This document shows, one piece after another, positions 11,180 to 20,735 of a stretch of DNA of 64,000 nucleotides; position 1 is the stretch's first letter, and every line of letters begins with the position of its first letter. A program made the translations under genes and the position numbers. Where the stretch lies: assembly GCF_001540865.1 (NCBI RefSeq), contig NC_033637.1:6630429-6694428 (forward strand). The letters are read 5' to 3'. A model generated the notes under the pieces. The model saw only the letters and a list, made by a program, of their open reading frames with translations. It was not told the DNA's origin and made no database searches. This stretch comes from Ananas comosus (lineage: Eukaryota; Streptophyta; Magnoliopsida; Poales; Bromeliaceae).

Positions 11180-11315
11180 ATTTTATCATCTCATATTTAT
11201 GAGTCAGAAATATACAAAAAGAAAAGATACGGAGATATCCATTTCATGAGGATCCTTTACTTCTTTTTTTACATATGGTACTTATTTTAGAAAGTCAAGT
11301 TCTTTTTTAGAAAGA

Positions 11316-11422
11316 TTACCCTTGTCTCTGTTTATGTTTCGGATTGGAACAAATCACTAAAATTCGTCCGCGCCCACGAATCAGTCGACATTTTTCACAA
11401 ATTTGACGACCCTTATTTTCAT
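11316..11422 (-). pseudogene. rpl36: Plastid rpl36 copy, frameshifted
   Basis: Starts ATGAAAATAAGG at 11422 and ends GGGTAA at 11316. The C-terminal part reads [20 protein letters not shown], typical of ribosomal protein L36 with its zinc-ribbon Cys and His residues. The length is 107 nt where the usual gene is 114 nt (37 codons plus stop). About 7 nt are missing after the fourth codon, which breaks the frame, so it cannot make L36. Confidence 0.9.
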
Positions 11423-11527
11423 ATTATTTATTCCTTACCTTAATTCAGAATCAACTTCTTGGAAGAAAAAAAGTCTCTTGAATTTCTTTTGAACTTCGAA
11501 TTGTATCCCCATGTTTAAAAAAATAAC

Positions 11528-11752
11528 CTAATCGTTCGAATCTTTGTTGCGAAGTCTATAAATTATACGTCCCCTGGTTGAATCATAACGACTTGCTTCA
11601 ATTTTTACTCTATCTCCCGGTAGTATCCGTATAAAACTGCGCCGGATCCTCCCTGAAACATATCCTAGAATTAGATCTTCATTATCTAAACGGACCCGGA
11701 ACATACCGTTGGGAAGTGATTCAGTAATTAAACCCTCAAGAATATCTTTCAT
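11528..11752 (-). pseudogene. infA: Plastid infA copy (translation initiation factor IF-1), frame still open
   Basis: From ATG at 11752 the frame gives 74 residues, including [39 protein letters not shown] and [16 protein letters not shown]. This is the S1/OB-fold of IF-1, which binds the ribosomal A site in plastids. The length is close to the common 77-codon plastid form, with an altered N-terminus (MKDILEGL). The frame is also open upstream to 11905, but that part is the rps8-infA spacer. In this nuclear setting, without a transit peptide and inside a dead gag, it is almost certainly not functional. Confidence 0.88.
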
Positions 11753-11873
11753 TCCAGGTAACCTCCTTGAAGTATCAACTAATGGAGGAAGAGTTATATA
11801 ACTCACTTTTCCTCTCAATTTTACTTTTAGGATAGGAAGTTTGAGATCAAATTCGGATACCAGAGGTGGAGGA

Positions 11874-12279
11874 TTACCATATATAACACATAATTTCTCC
11901 TCCAATTCTTTCTAGTCGAGCTTCTCGATCTGTTATTATACCTCGAGAAGTAGAAAGAATTACAATTCCCATTCCACCTAAAATCTTAGGAATTCGTTGA
12001 TAGTTGGAATAAATTCGTAAGCCGGGTCGGCTGATACGCTTTTAAATGGTTCTAGTTTTATATATTCCTTTTCTAGTCTTTCTATGTCGCAGAGTTGAAA
12101 CCAAGAAAGATTTTTGACTTTCCGTTTCCGAACGTTTTCAATAAAACCTTCTCGTAAAAGTATTTTCACAATGTTTTCGGTGATATTAGTAGATGCTATT
12201 TGAACCCTTCCCTTTTTATCCATGTCAGCATTTCTTATAGAATAGAAGTTATTAGATCGGCAATAGTGTCCCTACCCAT
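11874..12279 (-). pseudogene. rps8: Plastid rps8 copy, frameshifted
   Basis: Starts ATGGGTAGGGACACTATTGC at 12279 (MGRDTIAD) and ends with codons for CYIW and TAA at 11874. The middle shows [19 protein letters not shown]. The length is 406 nt against the usual 399 (132 codons plus stop). A tandem TCTAT duplication near 12240 puts an early stop in frame. A second shift around 12110-12130 moves the C-terminal half to another frame. It would encode small-subunit protein S8 if intact. Confidence 0.9.
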
Positions 12280-12395
12280 GACGAACTAGAATTTTAGGTT
12301 CCTCCTTATTATGATATGTTCACCTTATCACTCGAAGGAGATGACCGAAGAATTTCGCTATTTCGATTTTGCTAGTTCTTGGGAACAATCTAGTG

Positions 12396-12803
12396 AGAAG
12401 TCACACACCGGGACACTCAAGGAGTATGTCAAGGAATATTCCAAGTTGATGCTGTCCATCATCAACATGGCAGAGTAAGATCGCTTATTCTTCTTCCTCG
12501 ACGGGCTCCAACCTTGGGCGAACAAGGAGCTTGTTGGGCGCAACGTCAAGGACGTGGCCTCTGCAATTGCCTTGGTGGAAAAACTGCCCGAGTACGAGCG
12601 GGCGGATTCAACTCGCAACAAGGCGCCCAAAGCGCCCAAAGCAAGCAAGGCTAAAGGTGGAGGAGAACGTCGCGGCCAGAAAGAGCGTTAGGGGCCACGA
12701 GAGGGGTCCTGTGCCGCCGCCGAAGAAATTGACGTGCTACGTCTGCGACGAGAACCATTGGGCGAGGGATTGCCCAAAGAAAAAGCAGGTGAATGCAGTC
12801 TAG
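12396..12803 (+). pseudogene. Gypsy-A gag, C-terminal part with zinc knuckle, broken
   Basis: Resumes the gag domain after the organelle insert: TLKEYVKEYSKLMLSIINMAE, then an in-frame TAA, DRLFFFLDGLQPWANKEL and VALVEKLPEYERAD-like residues. A frame change near 12690 leads to a basic linker and the knuckle CYVCDENHWARDC, spaced CX2CX3HX4C. This would be the nucleocapsid region that packages the element RNA. Confidence 0.85.
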
Positions 12804-12839
12804 ACCGAGCAGGGCGAGGGCAATGCAGAATAGACGAAG

Positions 12840-13316
12840 ATGAGCGCACTCAGGCTTGTCAATGCGATTCAGGGGCTGGCAAGCAGTAGCAAGCCCCTCA
12901 ACAAAGAGCTTCTGTACATCGATGTGACCCTTAACAGCAGTGTCACACGAGCATTGGTGGATACAGGAGCCACTCACAACTTTGTTGCTGAGGTGGAGGC
13001 CAAACGGATTGGCCTTCCCCTTGAGAAGGATGCTAGCAGGATCAAGGCCGTCAACTCTGAGGCGCAATCTGTTGCGGACGTGGCCAAGGGCGTAGCCATT
13101 GTAGTGGTACCTTGGAGAGGCACCACAAACTTCACCGCTGCACCTATCGACGACTTTCAAGTCATACTAGGTATGGACTTCTTGGCTTCGTCGAAGGCGA
13201 TTCCGATGCCACACCTTGGGGCCTTAAGCATCATGGATGAGGCGGCCCTCTGCATGGTCCTAGCGAGCCAGGAGAAAACGGTAAGCACCCAGATCCTCTC
13301 TGCATTACAGTTGTGA
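12840..13316 (+). pseudogene. Gypsy-A aspartic protease
   Basis: The frame shows LYIDVTLNSSVTRALVDTGATHNF, containing the active-site triplet DTG. It later shows DDFQVILGMDFL, the conserved ILG motif. This protease would cut the gag-pol polyprotein. The domain itself is open, but it ends in a stop at 13314-13316 and its neighbours are broken. Confidence 0.85.
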
Positions 13317-14353
13317 ATGGGTGTGAACAGTGGCGAGATGATTTACCTTGCGGCCATCCACGAGGTGAGCGACGAGGGCCTTGAGAAGGAGGGCCTTCCT
13401 GTAGAGATTGAAGCGGTCTTGGCAGATTTCCAAGATGTTATGCCGAAGGAGCTGCCTAAGCAACCTCCACCTAGGCGGGAGGTGGATCATGCCATCGAGC
13501 TCCAGTAAGGAGCCGCCATATAGAAGGGCCCCGCCAGAGCTCGAGGAGCTGCAAAAGCAGTTGAAGGAGTTCCTCGATGCGGGCTTCATTCAACCGTCGA
13601 AAGCACCTTACGGAGCACCAGTTTTGTTCCAGCGGAAGAGCGACGGAAGCCTGCGGCTTTGTATCGATTACAGAGCGCTCAACAAGGTAACGGTAAAAAA
13701 CAAGTACCCTATTCCTTTGGTTGCCGATCTCTTCGACCAATTAGGCGGAGCGAAGTACTTCACCAAACTTGACCTTCGCTCTAGGTACTATCAAGTGCAG
13801 ATTGCGAAAGGAGATGAGGAGAAGACCACGTGCGTGATAAGGTACGGGGCCTATGAGTTCCTTGTCATGCCGTTCCGCTTGACGAACGCGCCAACGACTT
13901 TCTGCACACTCATGAACAAGCTGTTCCATCCCTATCTCGATCGCTTTGTGGTGGTGTACCTCGACGACATCGTGGTATACAACAACACCTTGTAGGAGCA
14001 CATCGAGCACTTGTGAACCGTCTTCCAAGTGCTGCGGGAGAACCAGCTGTTCGTCAAGAAGGAGAAGTGCATGTTTGCAAAGGAAGAGGTGCACATCCTT
14101 AGCCACTGGATAGGCCAAGGCTTGATTCGCATGGACCAGCGGAAGGTGCGAGCCATCTACGAATGGGAGACCCCAACAACGGTGTCCAAGTTGCGGTCTT
14201 TCCTTGGGCTCCTCAACTACTACCGGCGCTTCATTGCGGGCTACTCTGCGAGAGCAGCCCCGTTGACGGATCTGCTGAAGAAAAACCACTCGTGGGTTTG
14301 GACCTCTCAATGCACCGACGCATTCGAGGACCTAAAGCGAGCGGTGACAGAGG
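13317..14353 (+). pseudogene. Gypsy-A reverse transcriptase, broken, cut by LTR-B
   Basis: The reading begins with [22 protein letters not shown] and stops at 13506. A shifted frame continues with [40 protein letters not shown] and [12 protein letters not shown]. The catalytic YLDD is intact. In-frame TAG and TGA codons lie near 13994 and 14015. The connection region ([20 protein letters not shown]) follows. The frame ends at [11 protein letters not shown] where the LTR-B nest is inserted, and continues at 24285 with PVLRLPDCSRTFEVHTDAS. Confidence 0.9.
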
Positions 14354-16779
14354 ATCTATGTCACTCCCTGGGACCCAGTGGAAGTACGCCCGGACCCGCC
14401 ATATACTTACAACATATAAGACGTCTACAACAAAGCGATAAATAAAATAATAATAAATAAGCATTTAGAAGTATCAGAGCATACAACAACTAAATTTTAG
14501 AATAAGAAAGTAAATAAAGAACTAATCCACTAACATAAACATAAAGTAGTACAACAATAAAACGCCAAATACAAGTGCTATAATATCCAAAAATGGTGGC
14601 CTCCATACATGGTACAAAAACTCTCATCCGCTCCAAAAAAATGGAAACAAAAGAGAGGTGAAAACCACCTATCATAAAATCCCTCGCTAACTAGCTCGAG
14701 GCGATTCATTTCCCGCGATCCCGAGCCTCTCCTAGAGTTGAAGGCTCTGTAAGAAAAACAACCAAAGAGGGGGCGTGAGAACTTATCACTCTCCGGATTA
14801 CTCATTTTCACGGGCTCGCTAACAGACCCGCCGTATACATAGGTATTTCCCCTGTATACGAAGCGAAAAAGTAGAAGTACCTGTAATCATACAATACTAC
14901 AAACAGTAATATAGAGCAGCTTGGAAAAATAAACCATATATAAAAAAATCGTCGTTCAATACATACATGCAATCCGGTACACAAATACTCGCTCTGACAA
15001 GATAACAACAACTGTATGTAAAGACCCAAAAACTACAACTACCTGTAGCTGGTGCTCCTCTAGCTCTGCGACTCGACTGGAAGGGCTCTAACTCGCGACG
15101 CCCTTGCCACGATCAAGATCAGCAACAGCAGCAGCTAAAGGCGACGGCTCTGAAAAACAGTAGTAACAACTGGGCGTGAGAACTACTACAAAAAGAAGTA
15201 GTCCTCAGTGGGTACTGCCCTAAAACTCATCGTTCCACCCACTAAGTCTACAGGGATAAGCAAGAATAGTAAAGAAAACTAGAACAAATCTACAGCTAAA
15301 TACCGCTATACTATCATGCTTTAACTCTAACCCTCTGTAGAACAATGTCAACTCAGACCTAATCTCAAATAAGGACTGTAATCATATCTGTCCCTGGGAC
15401 TGTGAACACACCCGTCCCGCCCGGTTGCGACTATACAGCTACCTCCACACTAACCAAGTTGTGAAGAACAAGTCCAACCTGCACGAACGACACCAACGCA
15501 AAAGCACAGCGCCCGTCTCCAGAGTGGCACTCGTGGGAGCTACCCAACCGAGTATATAGCGTATCTCTGTCGAGCTCAATCAAGCTCTAACAAGCCAAAG
15601 TCAAGTAGCTAGGGTCAAAACAGGTCTAGAAACCAAACCCACGTTCCCTTGGCACAATCTGAGTACAAAAACAGAAATCTGGGTCCACCGTCCACCCCGA
15701 CGGCACCCGACAACCTGAAATAGCCTAGACTTTGCTGTAAAAATAAGCTCGGCATCCCAGCACGAGCGTAAATGCATTTTAAACTACCCTGGGTACCCAC
15801 CGCGCTGAAACAGTAGTGATACAATCAAACCACGGCTCCTAGAGCTAAATCTGGTAGTTTAAGTATATGACAGGGTAAAATCGCTGGTTTTCTCCTAAGT
15901 CAAATTCCCAGTCCAATATGTATAATTTATCTAATTACTACAGCATACTACAAATTCAAATTTTAACAACAAGCTAATCATGAATTCGAGCTAAACTTGA
16001 TATACCAAAGCTGAAATTATACATGTCTACTATGCATTATACTTAGGGGACAAAACCGATGATAAACTCACCTCAAAAGCTAATTCCTGGCAGCAAGAAG
16101 ATCTCGGAGATGTTGGAAACTCAGCCGAACTCCTTCTCAGCCAGCAAGGGTCCACAATTCAGATCTGAACCTCTAAATCCACTAAAATCCATCAACATGT
16201 CGCAATCAACACAAATTTTCAGCACTTAAGCTAAATTAATCCAACTCCAATGTCCAAACTTACCTAATCACATCCAAATCTGGTATGGAAGGTCTCAAGT
16301 CTAGTGGAGTAGGATGGAGTATGTGTCTCAGGTCAAAAAACACCCTGCCTCCAAAGATAGCACCCAGAAAAACCCAAAAATCATATTTTCAACTCAAAGT
16401 CACCAACAGTCCAGAAAAATATGGAATCGACCAAGCTAACCTCAACCAAAATCTGCAATTCTAAGCTTCGTGGATTCCTCTGGAAGTCTAGAATCCAGCA
16501 AACCAAGTTTCATTGCGATCTGACTTTCCTACGTCGCACACGAGCCAAAACATCGAAGGTCGTCGCTGAAAAACTGCAGAATTAGCACTCCACCACCTTC
16601 CAATTGAAAGATTGGATGAAATCCGAGGAAAATCGAGGAGTGGAGGAGAAATCAGAGGTGCTAGTGTGAAGAGAGAGTGAAAAGAGCTCACCAGGGTCAC
16701 TCTCCACCTATTTATAGGGTGCTGGAATGGTAGAATAAGCCCCAAGAACAGCTGTTGCAATCTGGTGTCCCTACAGACT

Positions 16780-17065
16780 CGGGCACTTCCGGGCGCTCGA
16801 ACCGACATTATGGGCACCTGAATCCTCCAGGCTACACAAAGCTTCCTCCTCGAACTCTACGCCCGCGGTGTGCTGCACCCGTATCCGGCTCCGACGGACC
16901 TCACCAACCACCAGCCACGTGTCAACACGATCGATACTTCCAAAGGGAATTTTCGGACCCACATCCGGGCGCCCGAAATATGGACCCGAATTGGCTTCTA
17001 GTTCAGATAAATTCTGCACTCAACTTCTGGGCGACCCAAGGCCAGTTCTGGGTGCCCAAATCTGG
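16780..17065. repeat. Clustered GGGCGCCC-type palindromes in nested C LTR
   Basis: Near-palindromic words built on CGGGCGCCCG occur at about 16788, 16966 (perfect GGGCGCCC at 16967-16974), 17028 and 17049. They sit roughly 150-430 bp from the minus-strand start of the LTR. That is the U3 region where the other family C copies carry TACCGGTA palindromes instead. Confidence 0.6.
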
Positions 17066-18765
17066 CAAAACTCCAGTTTTGCTTATTTGAGTGCGCTAAG
17101 TCCATTTCCGCATCCATTTCGTGCAGAAACGACTCCGACTTAGTCCGACATTCTCCAGACGTGTCGACCAATCACTAAAACTATAGCCAATCCTATCCAA
17201 ACCTTTGGAACTGTAAGGACTGAGATTTTGATAGTGTAGCTGAACTCTCTGTTGATGATGTTTTTGTGTGTAATTTAATTACATAAGCACTCGTCAAGTT
17301 TCGAGAGAAAACGAGCTAGAATGGAGAAGTTACGCGACCAGGACCGATGACTTAAAGTGAATAGTAACTCCGGCTTTTCGAATAAGCCAGTGAGTAGAGA
17401 AAGGTTCTGGTGCGTATTGGACTACGAACATAGGACTCCAATAGCTTGTTTCAAACAGCTCAATTATTCTGAACCCAATGGCACTGACGGAATTGGGTTC
17501 TGATGCTCGGTTGTCGGGAAAAAGGGGTTTGATTGATTTCACATATATTAATATAGGTGGTTATGTGGTGGAAGCAAAGAGGGTTGGTTTTATCACAAAT
17601 CGAAGACCAAATCGGATGAAACAAAATACTGGATTTGATGCCCCAGCCATGCTGAACGCGCTGGCGCAATCCGTTCGGAAATCTGACGGACGGATCTTCG
17701 GGAATCGCGAAAAGTCCGCTGAGGGGTCAAATTGGCAAAACGGATAAATTGCGAAGAGACCCTATATTTTATGTGCCGTTTTGCGTGAATTCGATTGTCG
17801 AGGGGCTTGTGCGCAATGTTCACCTACTGGCAGGGAACCTAGTTGAGATTAGTGGGCTATGGAGGACTTTTCAGCAATTTTCACCTATATATATATATAT
17901 ATATATAGGTTAGCTCGGGTTTCACAAAGGAAACCCTAACCCGAGTCCACCCAGCTACCAACTAACCCTAGCCGTTGTTAGCTTCATCCCTGCCCTGCCG
18001 TACGGGCACCCTGACTGCCGGCGAGCTTCTCCGGCCACCGGAAAACCCTTCCGCACCACCCTCTCCCTCCCTCTCGGCCAACCACTCCACCACGTTGTGG
18101 TTGGGGGTCTCAAGGAGTCATCTAAGTCTGAGCGCCACCATCCTCTGGCCGAGACCAACGTCCGGCATCGTCACCGGACATTTCCGCCGTCAGCACGCGC
18201 CACCGGAGCCAGCTCAGCGAGCTGCGGCCAGCTCGGGTCAGCCCATACCGAGCAGGCTCGAGCTCGGGTTTCGCATGCGGCCACCGCTCCCCATTGGCCG
18301 CGCCGCCTTCCGGCGACCTTTGGCGCGCTTCCCCGCCGTCCCCGCGCACTGCCTGCCGTCGCTCTTCCATCCTGCGGCCACCCAGATCTGGTGCGGGCCA
18401 AGGTGGAGCCAACTCCTCCACCGTGTGCCCCCGCTGCCATGCGCCATTCGTGCCACTTCCTCCTCGACCTCCGACGACAGATCGTCGCAGTCCCGGGCTC
18501 TTCCGGCCGCCGCCTTGCCGCCTGCGCCCTTGAACCCGAGAGCAGCTTGGCGGTTTGTATCGCAGCCGCCGCACCATCCGCCGCCTCCTGTCGCCGGCCA
18601 GCAGGTTCTCCGAACCCCACTGACCGGCCGCACCCTTCCCTGGCCGTACCACCCGCCGTCCGGCCGACGGCGACCAACCCTAGCTCTCCCTGACTCCGGT
18701 ATGCTGTTTTTATGTTCCAGCACATAGTCTGACGTTTCCGGTCACCTTTCCGGTGATTCGAGAAG

Positions 18766-19338
18766 GGCCCGTTTGTTTTGATGTAAGTGGAGTGATGGAA
18801 CTCAAGTTCCATCACTTCTGTTATTTGTTTTGGTGTAAGTGAAAAATATAATGTAACTCAAGTTACGTTAAAGCTCCACTTCACCTACTCTCGACTTCCT
18901 CCTCTAAAGTGCCGAACTCGACTTCCACCACACTCAACCTCCTCTAAAAAATTAACTAAACAGTAAAACCTAAACTCTACTTCCTTTATAATGGATTAGA
19001 ATTATCTTATTTATAATAAATTAGGATTATCTTTAAATAATAATAAAAATTTTAATTATATAATAGGTTAAATTTTATAGTGGTAAATTTACTACTATAT
19101 TTAGGAGATAATAGGATCCACTTACTTACATCAAAACAAGCAACGGAACTCAAAAAACTAATTTTACCAGCACCAAGTTACATCAAAACAAACAGAAAAA
19201 GTAATTGAATTTAACTTTCAGACTGTATAAGTTACATCAAAACAAACAACAAAAAAATAATCACACTTCAGGGAAACTCAAACACCACTACACTTGACTT
19301 TTGTTGGATCTACAGATTCGTCAATCCAAACGCCCCCT
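18766..19338. mobile_element. MITE-like insertion inside LTR-D
   Basis: The termini are related inverted sequences: GGGCCCGTTTGTTTTGATG on the left, and AGGGGGCGTTTGGATTGACG for the right end reverse complemented. Words like TTACATCAAAACAAACA recur five times in both orientations. AAG-like trinucleotides flank it. It is AT-rich between GC-rich flanks and noncoding. The superfamily is unclear (PIF/Harbinger-type ends are possible). Confidence 0.55.
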
Positions 19339-20497
19339 AAGTCTCCTTCACCTCGGGAAGTGAGCACGATGATCTACGACTCGTGCTGAACATCGTGTTC
19401 ACCTCCGGCATGGTTAAAGATGCCCTTGTTTGTGTATTAGATGCGACCTTAGCGCTGTGCGCGCTGTTTCATTGATTTTCGCATCGCTCGTGCGCGTGCC
19501 ACAGTGGCCGGCAGTGCTCCGAAAGGTGAGCACGGCCTCCGGCACGCCGAGACCTGTCAGTAGGTGTCTCGGTTTGGCTGAATGACTTCTAGTTTGTGTA
19601 GACGGACCATAAAAGCGCCAAAATCACATAAAATAATGTGATTTCGAGTAATCGGGAGGGCTTTTATGCAATGTTGTTTGTCGTGGTCACTGTGGGCAGC
19701 GTGTACAGGCAATTGGTGACCTCTGGACTGATTGTCTAAGGCCCCAAACCTTTGCGAAGACCGGAAATTGACTTTCGGTGCGTTCGTCGGCAAAATCCGC
19801 CGACAAAACGCGTTTTCGGTTCAAAATTATTCCAACGGTGCCTCGTGAGCTATTGTGTAGTCGCTGAGCCTTGTTGGCTGGTCACCCGCATCGTTTCGAG
19901 GGTTCGAAAATGACGGGTGAGCGACGGTGGGTTCCGGTGTCGAATTAGACACTTCTGGGAACCCGGATCGAAACGATTATCCAACGATAATTGTTTCGAC
20001 GTGAGGAGTTGTGTTCGCTGCCGTGATGCACAATTATTTATGTTTAGTGGCAGCGAGTGACTCGTAGCTCGACTCGGTATGTTCCGGGACAGTTCGTGGG
20101 TCCGGGCGGAGTCCCCGTGCGATTACGGGACTTTCGCCGTATTACAGCGATCAGTTTGGGAAACCGATCTCCGTGGGTTTGTTTGTGGGTTATGGATTTA
20201 GTGGTTATTAGTTGTGGGTTAGACACTAACCTGGTGGACCTTCCTTAGGTCCGGTTGACTTTCTTTCGCAGTCAGGAGACAGGCGCGACATTCGTACGGG
20301 TGGGTACTTCGATCCGACGTTGGTACATTGGTGCAGGCTCGGTGATGGTTTCTTACCCTTGCTCTTTTGTTATTATCCATGTATATATTATATGTTGAGC
20401 TTTGCACCTCTATTGTTTACATTACACTCTACTTAGATGTTCCCATGCTTAGTATCAGGTGTAGGAGTAGAGTAGTCTATCTATTTGTGATACCTAT

Positions 20498-20735
20498 GAC
20501 CGGGTTGGTCGATCCTCGTACTTCATATTAGTAACCTGGTTGGTCGATTCTCGTACTTCGTATTAGTGACCGGGTAGGTCGATTCTCGTATTTCGTATTG
20601 GTGATCTGGTTGGTGGTTTCTTGTACTTCATATTAGTGACCTGGTTGGTCGATTCTCGTACTTCGTATTGGTGACCTGGTTGGTGGTTTCTTGTACCTCG
20701 TATCAGTGACCTGGCTGGTTGGTTCTTTGACTTCT
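20498..20735. repeat. Tandem repeat, 35-bp unit, about 6.5 copies
   Basis: Consecutive units of the form GACCTGGTTGGTCGATTCTC followed by GTACTTCGTATTAGT, with a few changes each. The open frame across it on the minus strand is only a by-product of the period. It lies inside LTR-D. Confidence 0.9.

Larger units (their letters stand above)
10375..12395. other. Organelle-derived insertion inside gag (mitochondrial-like plus plastid)
   Basis: The sequence between the two halves of the gag domain is unlike the element. Positions 11134-12300 are plastid DNA holding the start of rps11, then rpl36, infA and rps8 in plastid order on the minus strand. Positions 10375-11133 look mitochondrial. The gag reading RRL...HTGTLKEY is what related gags show contiguously, so the insert is close to a clean interruption. 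The plastid part ends near 12300, and 12300-12395 is unassigned. Confidence 0.85.

Noticed and set aside
11528..11905. 125-codon version of infA with an N-terminal extension
   Set aside because: The first 51 codons are the rps8-infA spacer read in frame. The IF-1 fold begins at the ATG at 11752.
17975..18815. Long open frames on both strands (up to 250 codons) in a GC-rich block
   Set aside because: They overlap on both strands, are Pro/Ala/Arg/Gly-rich without a domain, and lie inside the noncoding D LTR. Open frames are expected at this GC content.
20498..20735. Possible CRISPR-like array (regular repeats)
   Set aside because: The units are contiguous with no spacers, in plant LTR DNA. 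It is an ordinary tandem repeat.
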